NCBI GenBank assembly: GCA_026874595.1
Contig: CM049308.1
Location: 213,001-277,000, forward strand
Direction: 5' to 3'
DNA length: 64,000 nucleotides
Source of the DNA: Sipunculus nudus
Taxonomy: Eukaryota > Annelida > Sipuncula > Golfingiida > Sipunculidae
The notes below the pieces were generated by a model. That model did not search any database. It saw nothing but the letters and a program-made list of their open reading frames with translations, and had not been told where the DNA came from. Positions 51,701-63,497 of this stretch are shown piece after piece; position 1 is the first letter of the stretch; every line of letters starts with the position of its first letter. A program made the translations under genes and the position numbers.

Positions 51701-52994
51701 AGCTACTCTTTTCAATCAATTCCTTTGAAATTTCAGATTTTAAAAGATTAAATCCTTATGTATATAGGCTGTGAAAATTAAATCAACAGTGCTTACAGAA
51801 AAAAAAGTGTCATTGCCAAAGTTGGACAAAATTTAGGGTACTGATTTTTTATTTAAGCTAATAACTTGAAAAATTTGCAAAATTCAGATCTAATTTTGGG
51901 TAAACAATCGAATCTTGATTAAATAAAGTTATATTCCTGAAAAAAAGTCTCCAGCTTCAGCAATTCTCATCTTAGGTGAGTAAATATATTTCTTGATTTT
52001 TAAAAAAGTGCATTATGTTTGGGCCCCATAACTTAAAAAAAAATACGCAATACTGACATCATTTCTGGCATGTGCATAGCGAATGTATAGAAAAATATGT
52101 ATAATATATATGATCAAAGTCAGATCAGTGGTTTTGATATTAGGCAGTCTTAAAGTGTAACAATGGGTTTTTAATGGAAAAATAAAGTTTTTCATTAATA
52201 TCTCAAAGGAATGAAGTCCTAGTGACCAAATTCAAACTGCATAACACTAGCAATATGTGACATGGTGCTTGAAAACTTGAATAAAATCTACAGTTTTTGA
52301 TCAACTGGTTTCAAATTTTGGGTGCTAACAGTTGAAATGCTAACAAAAACATGCTTTGAAAATTAAATCCACAGCATTTACAGGAAAAAAACGTGCCATG
52401 GTCAAAGTTGGGCAAAATTTAAGGTACCAATTTTTTATTTTTGCTAATATTTTAAAAATTTTAAAAGACTTGATCTAATTTTGGGTATACAATTTAATTT
52501 TGATTAATAAAAGTAATATTACTGGAAAAAAAGTGCTTAGCTTTAACAAGTTTTGTGTTAAGTGATAAAATTTCTTTCCTAATTATTTACAAAATGCATT
52601 ATGTTTGGGCCCATAACTTTTTTAAATTATATAATACAGACATAATTTCTGGCATGTACATAGGAATTATATAGAGGATTATTTATAGGAAATATGAGGA
52701 AAAACAGATGAGTGGTTTTGATATTAGGCAGTCCTGAAGTGTGAAAATAGGTTTTCAATAAAAAATTGAGGTTTTTCCTTAATTTCTCAAAGGAATGAAG
52801 ACGCAAAGACCCAGTTTTCGGCTTGGTAGGAGATCTTGGGGACATCTAACATTATGCTGAATTTCGGATTCCTAGGTCTTACGGTTTCAAAACGTGCCAC
52901 ATCTACGGACAGACGGACGGACGGATGGACAGACGGACGGACGACGGACAATGGACCACGACTATAGCTCAGATGACTTATAGTCAGCTGAGCT
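48796..52994 (+). mobile_element. R1 recombinant block
   Basis: The 5' end is ACAAGGGACCTATGGG, the middle junction to subtype A is near 50888, a deletion is visible near 52233 (GACCAAATTC joined to AAACTGCATAAC), and the 3' end is GTCAGCTGAGCT at 52994. LINE sequence resumes immediately after it. It is non-coding. Confidence 0.75.
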
Positions 52995-53555
52995 AAAAAT
53001 TTGAATCTAAATGTGGTAAAATGTCTCGTGATATCACAATGAATATATTTGATAAAGTTGTAGCACCAGCATTATTATAATTGGATCTGAAATTTGGGGA
53101 TTCTTATCAAGACCAATTATAGATAATGTGCAATCAAGATTTTTTAAAGAAATTCTGGGTGTTAGCAGAAGCACAGTTAATACAGGAGTTCTGCTTGAAT
53201 GTGGTAGATATCCTTTTTGCATTGTATGTACTTTAAAAGATGTCTAAAATATTGGTTACAAATACTGAATATGGGAAATTCTAGATATCCTTTATTTGTT
53301 ATAATGCCTTAAAATGGTTAAATGAACTCAGTAAGCTGACATGGCCAGGCTATATTAAGCATTTATTGAATAGGTATGGATTTGGTCATGCATGGTTAGA
53401 ACAGGGAGTTGGTGATGAAAACATGTTCATTGATATGTTTCTACAAAGAGTTAAGGATATCGGACAGCAAGAGATGTTATCTGAAATAAAGGAAAAATCC
53501 AAACTCAGTATATATAATGAAGTAAAACCAGGCATTGAACCAGAAGGATACTTAA
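52995..53555 (+). pseudogene. LINE piece 3: post-RT region
   Basis: It reads FESKCGKMSRDITMNIFDKV then, across stops and shifts, a degraded stretch ending in RYGFGHAWLEQGVGDENMF and EPEGYLN. The order and spacing match the region between the RT and the C-terminus of the same LINE. It is cut by an R8 element after GYLN. Confidence 0.78.
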
Positions 53556-54021
53556 ACTAGATATTTCTTGGCACCGCAGGTGCCAGAGTATCCCAAGACA
53601 TAGTACGCCCCCCCCCCCCCCCATCCCTTTAAGAATAGGCCCCCATTTTCCTTTGACCTTGTGACCTCAAAATTGATAGGGTTCTTCCTCTCTTGGCAGG
53701 TGAACTATATTTGTAAGATAAAAGATCTGAGATGAAATGTTTGGCTGAAAATGCATCCACATCTTTTTAAAGATGTGTCCTGTGACCTTGACTTTTGACC
53801 TGATAACCCCAAAATCAATTCGGGTCTTGCTTTTCCAATGGGACATATACAAGTCAAGTTTGAAATCCATGCATCAATAAAAGCAGGAATTATCATCCAG
53901 AAACTAATTGTTGGACAGATGGCTCCTGTGACCTTCAACTTTGACCTTGTGACCTCAAGATTGATAGGGGTCTTCCACTCTTGGCAGGTGAACTATATGT
54001 GCAAGATGAATGATCTGAGAT

Positions 54022-54366
54022 CAGGGGCCTTAATATAGGGGGGGGGGATGGGGGTATATATACCCCCCACTTTTTGGCAAGGGGGGGATGGTCAATGTAA
54101 TCATCCCCCCCCACTTTTCAGAGAATAATATTATAATATTGCAAATGAAATATATTAATAAATAGAATTAAAGACTTTTGATCCTTTACTAAAAAATTAA
54201 ACAATGTTATATCGAAACCTTGCTTAGAATTCACAAAATTACTTATTTTCTAAAACATAATTATTTGAAATATGATTAAGTATATATATAATAAAAATTA
54301 TATATATATATATTTATATATATATATATATATATATGTATATAGTTGAATATGTCAATATGAATA

Positions 54367-54448
<82 letters not shown>

Positions 54449-54488
54449 AAGTCATCCCCCCACCCTGGAAGAAAAATTGATGCCACTG
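54022..54488. mobile_element. hAT-type miniature element with 8 bp target duplication
   Basis: The ends CAGGGGCCTTAATATAGG and the inverse of TTGATGCCACTG are imperfect inverted repeats starting CAG. The flanking octamer TCTGAGAT occurs at 54014-54021 and 54489-54496, an exact 8 bp target duplication as expected for hAT. The interior is AT-rich with a long (TA)n tract. No transposase is present. Confidence 0.88.
54376..54446. repeat. (TA)n microsatellite
   Basis: Alternating TA run in the miniature hAT-type element. Shorter TA and TG runs precede it from about 54278. Confidence 0.95.
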
Positions 54489-55506
54489 TCTGAGATTAAT
54501 TGGTTGGCTTAAAAAGCATCCACAAATTTTTTAAAGATGTGTCCTGTGACCTTGACCTTTGACCTCATGACCCCAAAATCAATGGGAGTCTTGCTTTTTC
54601 AATGGGACATATATAAGTCAAGTTTGAAATCAATACATCAATAAAAGCAGGAATTACCATCCAGAAACTAATTTTTTGACAGATAGCTCCTGTGGCCTTG
54701 ACCTTTGACCTTGTGACCCCAAAATTGATATGGATCATCCACTATTGGCAAGTGAGCTATATATTTAAGATGGAAGACCTGGGATGAAAGTTTGTCTTAA
54801 AATGCATCCACAGTATCTTTTAAGATGCGAGTCCAGTGACCTTGACCTTTGACCTCATGACCCTAGAACCTATAGGGTTCTTACTTTAGTGGTGGGCCAT
54901 ACATAATTCACTTTTGAAATCCATATGGCTATCAACACTGGAGATATCATGAGAGGTGTGTGATTTTCACCAAATATGGACACATTAAAGGTCAAGGCCA
55001 CTCTCATGGTAAAGGTCATGACCCAAATGTAAATAGACCTCATCCCATAACCCATCTCTCTACATGTGCATAATATGAAAGAAATCTGTCCATTAGTTTT
55101 TGACTTATAATGTTTACAGTACTGTCAAATGGCAATTATGGGGGTATTTAAAGGTGTAAAAACAAGAAAAGGATAATAGGTGGCCCCATCAGTTTCCGGT
55201 ATATCACAAGGCTATCCAAGATCTTCTGTCACCTTGATTTTTGGACCAGTCCATGCAAGCTACTTGATATTTAAGAATTTGTGTTATTTCAGCAAAAATG
55301 GACCTATTCAAGGTCAAGGTCACTCTCCTAGCATAGGTCATGACCCAATTTTAAATAGGCTTCGTCCCCTTACCTATATCTATACAACTGTAAAGTTTGA
55401 AAAAGATCAGTGAAATATTTTTTTAGTTATCCCGCTCAAAAGGTTTTTCTGTGGCAGCGGCGGGACCGTCGTGAAACCATAGTATCCCAACTTTGTCTGG
55501 GGATAC

Positions 55507-55674
55507 AATAACATCCCATACATCTATAGACAGGTTTTAACAAAATTTCGACTAAGTGACCATGATTTTGAGATTGATGTAGGCAGAAGAAGTAATATTC
55601 CAGTAAATATGAGAATCACAGGATACAATATGATTAAGGTGTATATTTATTTCAGGTAAACAGAGTATGACAGG
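55507..55674 (+). pseudogene. LINE piece 4: C-terminal region
   Basis: It contains YRQVLTKFRLSDHDFEIDVG then RRSNIPVNMRI. TKFR-(L/T)-S-x-H-x-x-x-I-x-x-GR is the usual motif preceding the C-terminal CCHC-like segment of many LINE ORF2 proteins. It is followed by an hAT-type element at 55675. Confidence 0.8.
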
Positions 55675-56034
55675 CAGGGGCATCAATATAGGGGGTGGGA
55701 TTTTTTGGCAAGGGGGGGGATGGTCAATGTAATCTTCCCCCCCCCACTTTTCAGAATATAAAATTATAATATTGCAAATGAAATATATTAATAAATAGAA
55801 TTAAAGACTTTTGATCCATTTACTAAACAATTAAACAGTGTTATAGCCTTGCTTAGAATTCACAAAATTACTTATTTTCTAAAACATGATTATTTGAAAT
55901 ATGATTAAGTATATATATAATAATAATAATTATATATAGTTGAATATGTCATTCAGCAACGCTGAAAAAGGTATATATATATGTGTGTGTGTATATATAT
56001 ATACATATATAATATATATATATATACATATATA

Positions 56035-56081
<47 letters not shown>

Positions 56082-56361
56082 CTCTGAAGAAAAACAACAC
56101 TGTTAATTCAAAACAGTCTGTTTCACGGTATGCGACCTGATCATCAGGTGAATGTGGTTAGAATGAAGCTAACGGTGTGGTTTGAAAAGCCGAGACTTTA
56201 TGAGATTATGAGATTATGCTTTGTGCGATTCGGGGGGGGGGGGGGGGGGGCATGTGAAAGACTGACACTGATCCTATTGTCCATGGGTGCACAATAGGAT
56301 TGGTCGGGGTCGAGTGCGATACTGGAACATAACAGGGCGGGGCAAAAAGGTTATTTTTTGT

Positions 56362-56441
<80 letters not shown>

Positions 56442-56480
56442 AAGTCATCCCCCCACCCTGGAGAAAAATTGACGCCACTG
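55675..56480. mobile_element. hAT-type miniature element, second copy
   Basis: The same family as 54022-54488: CAGGGGCATCAATATAGG start and GACGCCACTG end. Flanks are ATGACAGG (55667-55674) and AAGACAGG (56481-56488), an 8 bp target duplication with one mismatch. It is about 340 bp longer than the first copy owing to extra sequence between two TA tracts (about 56082-56360), which includes a 19-base G run at 56232-56250. Confidence 0.83.
56363..56439. repeat. (TA)n microsatellite
   Basis: Uninterrupted TA run within the second hAT-type element. Another TA-rich block lies at 55975-56079. Confidence 0.95.
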
Positions 56481-56488
56481 AAGACAGG

Positions 56489-56760
56489 AAAACATTTTAG
56501 AAAATAATATTCCATAAAGTAGTACTTTAATTAATAAATTCACTGAATACACTAATTTTATGTATAACTGATAATTATAAATATATATATTTACATTTGT
56601 GTATATCAGTGCTATTCTTTTCTACGACATATATATCTTTTAACATGATTTAGCACATACTGGCAGAAAGTGATGGCAAACTTGTGTATATTTATATGTT
56701 ACTTAAGTTATTTGTACTTTTGGCAATGAGGCCTTTCTACAATAAAACTTTGTTGTTGTT
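56489..56760 (+). mobile_element. LINE 3' region and tail
   Basis: Degraded sequence ending in CTACAATAAAACTTTGTTG then TTGTTG. A polyadenylation-like AATAAA and a short TTG repeat tail are typical of LINE 3' ends. R4 sequence resumes right after it, so this marks the LINE's 3' boundary. Confidence 0.72.
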
Positions 56761-59700
56761 GTGTAAACGGCAAAGCCACCAAAGACGCATAGACAGGTCT
56801 TAATATCTGGCAAATACATTAAACTTCCCTTGAGTTTGATGCACTGGGCTGACCAGACTTAGGCAAGTAAGGCAGTTGCACCCAAGTGAACTGTGATATT
56901 TTGCTGACTCAAGCTACTGCACTGAGTGAACTCTTGACCTGGACCTGGCTAGACTGAGTGAACTTTTGACCTGTACCTGGCTGCACTGAGTGAACTCTTG
57001 ACCTGTAGCATAATCTGACACAGTTGGCAGTCTAAAAAAGCTATAAATAGATCCAGGCTGAAATTTGGTGCCAAATCTGATGCAGTAAGCAGGCTGCTGA
57101 AGCTATAAATAGAATGCAGCTACTGCACTGAGTGAACTCTTGACCTATACCTTGCTGCATTTTTTCCAATCCTGGCACTGTGCCAAAACTATTCATAGAG
57201 CTGACATCATCTTGGCTAATGGCCAACATCAAGGCACTGGCAATCTGCAAATGGTAAACAAAGTGCTGCCATCTGTACACAAAAGTGGTCCCTACTTGAA
57301 ATAACTTTGAAATTTATTTTCCCAAAACAAAATGCTTTTCAGCTGACTTTTTTAAAAAAGAAATAAGGAATATATGTAAAATTATTATGGATGCACACTG
57401 AATGCAAAATTTAAAACACAAATATATCTCACTGATGGCAAATTCTTGAATTAAGTTGAGTATGGATACCAATAATTTATAATCCACGTACAGTTGTCTT
57501 TATATAGCAACAGAGAGAAGAATATCCATGATTGTAACATTGCCTGGTATGAAGAATAACTAAAATCATAAATCTAAATTTTTAACTAGAATATCAGCAG
57601 AAGCTGACAAAAGCCCTCAGCCAAAAGAACAGTGTTTAGAGGTGGTAACAGTAACAAGTACTAAATATCTGTTCTCACATGGATGTATATCTGTACATGT
57701 CTCAGTTATAAATTTAAAATGGAGAGGTATGTACCATGATTCATAACAATCCACCAAATGCTTCCTGAAAAATAAACTTCTAAGTTTTATTCTATTATAA
57801 GCTCTGTGACCTTGAAAAGTAGGTCAAGGTCACCCATCTTCAAACATGAATGAGATTTTTGTTGATATACATCTTCACCAAAGAAATAAAATTCCTATTG
57901 TGAATCCCTTTAGAGATATCCTGTTTACAAGGCCAAAGTTGAAAAATCCAAGAAAAATTCAATATGAAATCAGAAATTGCAGGTGGCGCCCCCAAACTTG
58001 CGCAGCAGTTACAGACCATCAGTCCCTATGATCATAGTAAGTATTGTGAAAATCCATTCAATGGTTCCTGAGAAATAAGCTTCTAAACGTTTTTTCTATA
58101 ATCAGCTCTAAAACGTAGAAAAATAGGTCAAGGTCACCCATCTTCGAACTTGATCGAGATTTTGTCAATATACATCATCACCGAAAAAATAAAATTCTTA
58201 CGGTGAATCCTTTTCGAGATATCCCGCTCACAAGGCCAAAGTTGAAAAATCAGATAAAAATTCATAAAAAAATCAGAAATTGTAGGTGGCGCCACCAAAC
58301 TTGTATAGCAGGTACAGACTATCAGTCCCAATAATCATAGTAAGTTTTGTGAAAATCCACCAAATGGTTCCTGAGTAATAAGCATCTAAGTGTTTTTCTA
58401 TAATCAGCTCTAAAATGTAGAAGAATAGGTCAAGGTCACCCATCTTCCAACTTGACCGAGATTTTGTCGATATACATCTTTACCGAGGAAATAAAATTCT
58501 GACGGTGAATCCTTTTCAAGATATCCCGCTCACAAGGTAAAAGTTAACGGACGCGGACAGACGGACGGACGGATGGATGGACGGACGGACGGACAGCTTG
58601 GGTGACGACAATAGCCCATCAGCCTAAGGGCTGAGGGCTAAAAAGCTTTTTAAAAAAACTTTCTTGTCCATATTAATCAAAGATAACCTGAAATCTAAAT
58701 GTCTAGTGGCATGATGTAATAGATGCTGATAAAATGGTGCCAGGCTAGATGTAACAGCATCACACAGCTAACATATATGGTAAAATGACTCAATTCAATC
58801 TCCATATTTCAGCCAAAAATCATTCATGTGGAACCATTAAAAACAATTATTATAAGAATTATTGTAGGGATTATTCTTGTAAAATATTTAACACACTGGC
58901 TTCAGTGGCATCAGTCGAAAAATGTTTCGCAGGTTTTTAACTCATATAGGAAGATACAGCAAACTGGCTAAGTTCAGCTTCCTGTAACTCAGCCAAAAAG
59001 CACTGAACCAAAACATTTTGAACAAACTTGAATTATCAACATTTGAGGATAATTAATGTGTGAGATTTAAGAATTTGGCCCAGTGGTTTTTGAGAAGAAG
59101 ATCTTTGTAGCCACTGAGCTAAAATGGGCTGTTATGGCATATGACTAAATTCAGCTTCCCTAACTTAGCCAAAAGTCACTGAAAAGAGACCATTTGAACA
59201 AACTTCAGAAAGCACTACCCTAGGATCATTTCTGTGCGATATTAAACATTTTGGCCATTTGGTTTCAGAGAGGAAGTTTTTTGTAGCCCTCAGTGTGATA
59301 CAGGCACTGATGACTCGGTACAAAAAAGGCCGATGCAGGTGGCGCCACCAAAACCTCAATTTCAGATATGACCTATAAGACCAACATTGGCATAAAATTT
59401 GGTGATGATAGCTCCAGCCGTTTCTGAGATTTAAATTTTAATATGCTTTTTTGCCCAGTTAACAAAGTTCAACCTCCTGTAACTGGACCAAAAATCTCCG
59501 AACTGGAACCATTCGAACAAACTTGAGAAAGATTGTTCCAGGAATCATTTCTGTGAAATATTGGACAATTTGGCTGGACAGTTTTGGAGAAGAAGATTTT
59601 TAAAGGTTTTTTAGCTTTTTCCCTATAAAATCTAGGAAAATACAGTTAGAAAAAAAATAAACAAAATCCGATATAGTTTTTTGGATGATTGATTATTTGC

Positions 59701-59830
59701 AAAAAATTTGGTGATGCTAGCTCCTGCTGTTTTTGAGATGGCTATGGTTAACGTACAGACGACGCACAACGCACGACGCACAACGCACGACGGACGACAC
59801 CGCACCATCGCATAAGCTCACAGGTTCGCT
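56761..59830 (+). mobile_element. R4 element, right part
   Basis: It resumes the R4 copy cut at 39392 and runs to the R4 3' end CTCACAGGTTCGCT, preceded by ACGAC/ACGC tracts (59755-59803). An R3 element is nested at 57585-58639. The right flank is R1 internal sequence, although the left flank of the same R4 is LARS2 intron. Confidence 0.78.
57585..58639 (+). mobile_element. R3 element, complete copy in R4
   Basis: It starts ACTAGAATATCAGC with AAGCCCTCAGCC close behind, and ends GGGCTGAGGGCT then AAAA, giving inverted ends AGCCCTCAG/CTGAGGGCT. An ACGG/ATGG tract lies at 58550-58595. R4 copies at 7185-7215, 14335-14365 and 31625-31660 show the uninterrupted host TTTTTTAAAAGCTTT. Three internal units of about 310 bp carry GGTGGCGCC(A/C)CC and CAAGGTCACCCATCTTC. 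Confidence 0.85.
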
Positions 59831-62421
59831 AAAAAATATGATTTAGAAATGAGGCACATGCTTGTTTTTGTGTGGAAATAAATATAAGCTGTATTATGAG
59901 TTGACCGTGGGTGTTTAGCTTATGTATGATTTTGATGCTATCTTTGGAGACAGGGAAGAGGATTGATTTCATTTATTTTATTATCAAATGGAGTGCTATT
60001 GTCACACAGATTTTGACTTGGCCATATAACTTATAAGCAGAACATATAATATAAGAGTTTAACTATTTATTAAAAATAATTAGAAATTGTCCCAAATATA
60101 ATTTTTATTAAATATAATAAGAGAATCGTATGATTTTTTTAAATAAAATACAACTTAAATCATTATTAAAATAATATCAAAGAATATATTCATGAATGCA
60201 TTCATGAATACATTTTGAAAGTACTTGCACTGGTATTCATATACTTTCATTTTTACCTGAATTCCCATTCTTATGGAAGAAATTTTATTATGGAGTACAT
60301 ATTCATATTCGTATTCAAATACATTTGCAAAGTATTCGCACCATGTCTGGTATTTATTCAGTTTTCACCAAACAATGATGTTGAGAATCCAGAACATACA
60401 AAATTCACACATTTAAATAATTATCATAAGTACCTGGTTTTATGGCTTTTATTCATATTAAAAAAAATAAATGTGATATATTCATTTTGGACTAATTTCA
60501 CATCAATGTACACACTAGACACAGCAGGAATCTAAATTAATATTAACAACTGCATCTTTGTCTATCATTAATTCTCTTCATATGATCCCTAATGATTAGT
60601 AATGAATAATATGATTTACTTTTTTATCATTAAAATTGAAATGAAAAATACCATAGGTGACTGCATGGTGTTGTTTGGAATACGTGACATTCTATCAATC
60701 GATACAAGATTCTTATATCATCAGTAACTGCAAGTTAATTTCCTGTTTTTATCAACTAACAAATTCCTTTTCCATTTTTCTTTAATTTGTTATTAAAAAC
60801 CAATAAAAATTTATTAATTTTTTCTTTATTGTTATGTTGTTAGTTAAAACTACTAGATGAGATGGGTTGGACACCTGGATCAACTGTGGCTGGCCATAAG
60901 CTGCCTGGCTGCCCCAGTGTATGCCACGCATCAAGCGTGCATAATTTGATGAAAGGTCGACAAGGTCAACATTCAGGTGACTCAAGAGGGGCTGGGGAGA
61001 GCCAAGGTCTGACATGGTCTCATAAAAACATTAATAAAAGCTACAATTTTTGGCCAATTTCTTTCAGCTTTCTAAACTAAAAAGCTGAAATCCTTATGTG
61101 TGCATGATATGAAAATTATATCAAGTGCTCACAGGAAACAAACATGCCATGGTCAAAGTTTGGCAAAATTTAAGGTACTAATTTTATATTTATACTAATA
61201 ACTTATAAAATTTAAAAAAATTCAGAACTAATTTTGGGTATTCAATTGAATCTTGATAAAATAATGTTACATCCCTGACAAAAAATCTCTACCTTCAGCA
61301 ATCCTCTTGTTAAGGGAGTAAATATATTTCTTGATTTTTTACAAAGTGCATTATGTTTTGGCCCATAACTTAAAACAATTACGCAATACTGACATCATTT
61401 CTGGCATGCACATAGAGAATGTATAGAAAAATATGTATATTATATATGATTAAAGTCAGATGAGTGGTTTTGATATTAGGCAGTCTTGAATTGTAACAAT
61501 GGGTTTTTAATGGAAAAATGAAGTTTTTCATTAATATCTCGAAGGTATTAAGTCCAAGTGACCAAATTCTTGGCATGGTAGGGGATTTAGGAGACATCTA
61601 ATTGTATGCCAAATTTTAGGAACTGAGAGCTGAAGCTGGGGAGCTGAGCTGTTGCAAACTGCATAACACTAGCTTGATGTAAACAATATGTTACATGGTG
61701 CTTGAAAACCTGAATAAAATCTACAGTTTTTGATCAACTGGTTTCAAATTTTGGGTGTTAACAGACAAAAAGCCAACAAAAACATGCTGTGAAAATTAAA
61801 TCCACAGTACTTACAGGAAAAAGACAAACCATGGTCAAAGTTGGGCAAAATTTAAGGTACCAATTTTTTATTTTTGTTAATATTTCAAAAAATTTAAAAG
61901 ATTTTGATCTAATTTTGGGTAAACAATTTAATTTTGATTAATTAAAGTTATATTACTGGAAAAAAAGTCCACAGATTTAACATGTTTTGTGTTAAGTGAT
62001 CAAATATCTTTCCTAATTTTTTACAAAATGCATTATGTTTGGGCCCATAACTTTTTTAAATTATATAATACAGACATAATTTCTAGCATGTGCATAGAAA
62101 CTATATAGGGGAATATTTATGGTAAATATGAGCAAAAACAGATGTGTAATTTTGAGATTGGGCAGTCCTGAAGTGTGAAAATAGGTTTTTAATAAAAAAT
62201 TGAGGTTTTCCCTTAATTTCTCAAAGGAACGAAGTCACAAAGACCCAATTTTCGGCTTGGTCGGAGATCTTGGGGACATCTAACATTTTGGATTCCTAGG
62301 TCTTACGGTTTCAAAAAGTGCCACATCTACGGACGGAGGGTCGGACAGACGGACGGACGACGGACGGACGATGGACAATGGACAACGAACATAGCTCAGA
62401 TGACTTATAGTCAGCTGAGCT
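59831..62421 (+). mobile_element. R1 element lacking its 5' end
   Basis: It begins within R1 (AAAAAATATGATTTAGAAATG, equivalent to 2420 onward) directly after the R4 3' end, and finishes with an ACGG-like tract and GTCAGCTGAGCT at 62421. About 45 bp of R1 5' terminus is absent. Confidence 0.78.
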
Positions 62422-63497
62422 AAAAACTGAAAATATAAGTTAAAATATTAGAATTCTAAGTTGCAATCATTATATATCCAAAGTGTAGCTCATATTGGGT
62501 CATATTATGCATACACATATTTTATTATTTTTAAATCACAAATGTTTAACCTGAATTTGAAAAAAATAATGCCACAACATGGCATCTACAAGATTATTCC
62601 TTGAATCACTATTAAAATGTTTTGCACATTGAAGTTTTCAGTACATGCTTAATTTTATTCACTGAATTGAAATAAAAGATTCAGTAAATTTGATAAAATA
62701 AAAACATCTTTTCAAATAAAGTATACACACTGTTGGTTGAATGTGGGACAAACAATATCATTGTGCTAATTACTATCTCAGCTATAATTTATTGCTAGAA
62801 TTAATAGTCAATTTCACACCTGGTGAAGTTTTTACTTTTTTAAAGTAAGAAATTACTTATTTGATGAACATCCACACTTTCATACCAATACACCACTTTG
62901 TGGACACAATTCAATGTGCTCTTTAATCATTGTAACCCTGGTGGTACAATACAAAATCTAAAATGTAGCATAGCCAAGAATAAAATAAAATACAGAAAAT
63001 TATAACATTCATCTAGCTGATGCACCATCTGGGGGGGGGGGTGAGTGCAGGGCAGAGGGGAAGCTTGCTAGTAGTGGCCAAGCTGAGCCAAGGCAAGCTG
63101 CCTGGGGTCAGTTACATAATGCAAGTGAAGGCTGTACTACCAGGTGGGCTTGATGTAAACAACACTTGACATGGTGTATGGAAACATGAATAAATGTTAC
63201 TCTTTTCAATCAATTCCTTTGAAATTTCAGATTTTACAAGATTAAATCCTTACGTATATATGTTGTGAAAATTAAATCAACAGTGCTTACAGGGAAAAAA
63301 CATGCCATTGCCAAAGTTGGACAAAATTTAAGGTATTGATTTTTTATTTATGCTAATAACTTGACAAATTTGCAAAATTCAGATCTAATTTTGGGTAAAC
63401 AATTGAATCTTGATTAAATAAAGTTATATTCATGAAAAAAAGTCCCCTGTTCAGCAATTCTCATGTTAGGTGAGTAAATATATTTCCTGATTTTTTA
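62422..63497 (+). repeat. R1 subtype A internal fragment
   Basis: It matches 40128-41210, including AACATGGCATCTACAAGATT and a 10-base G run near 63031-63040. It is interrupted by the next R1 5' end. Confidence 0.72.

Larger units (their letters stand above)
53556..55506 (+). mobile_element. R8 element inserted in the LINE
   Basis: It begins ACTAGATATTTCTTGGCACC with GTATCCC at 53588-53594. It ends with the hairpin GTATCCC (55482-55488) and GGGATAC (55500-55506), then AATAAC of the LINE. The core consists of TGACCTTTGACC-rich units of about 280 bp. An hAT-type miniature element is nested at 54022-54488. Rejoining the LINE flanks gives GYLN followed by NIPYIYRQVL in frame, with one surplus A. 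Confidence 0.82.

Noticed and set aside
54278-56439. TA tracts as an origin or promoter
   Set aside because: They are microsatellite cores of two copies of one miniature element; nothing else supports regulatory function.
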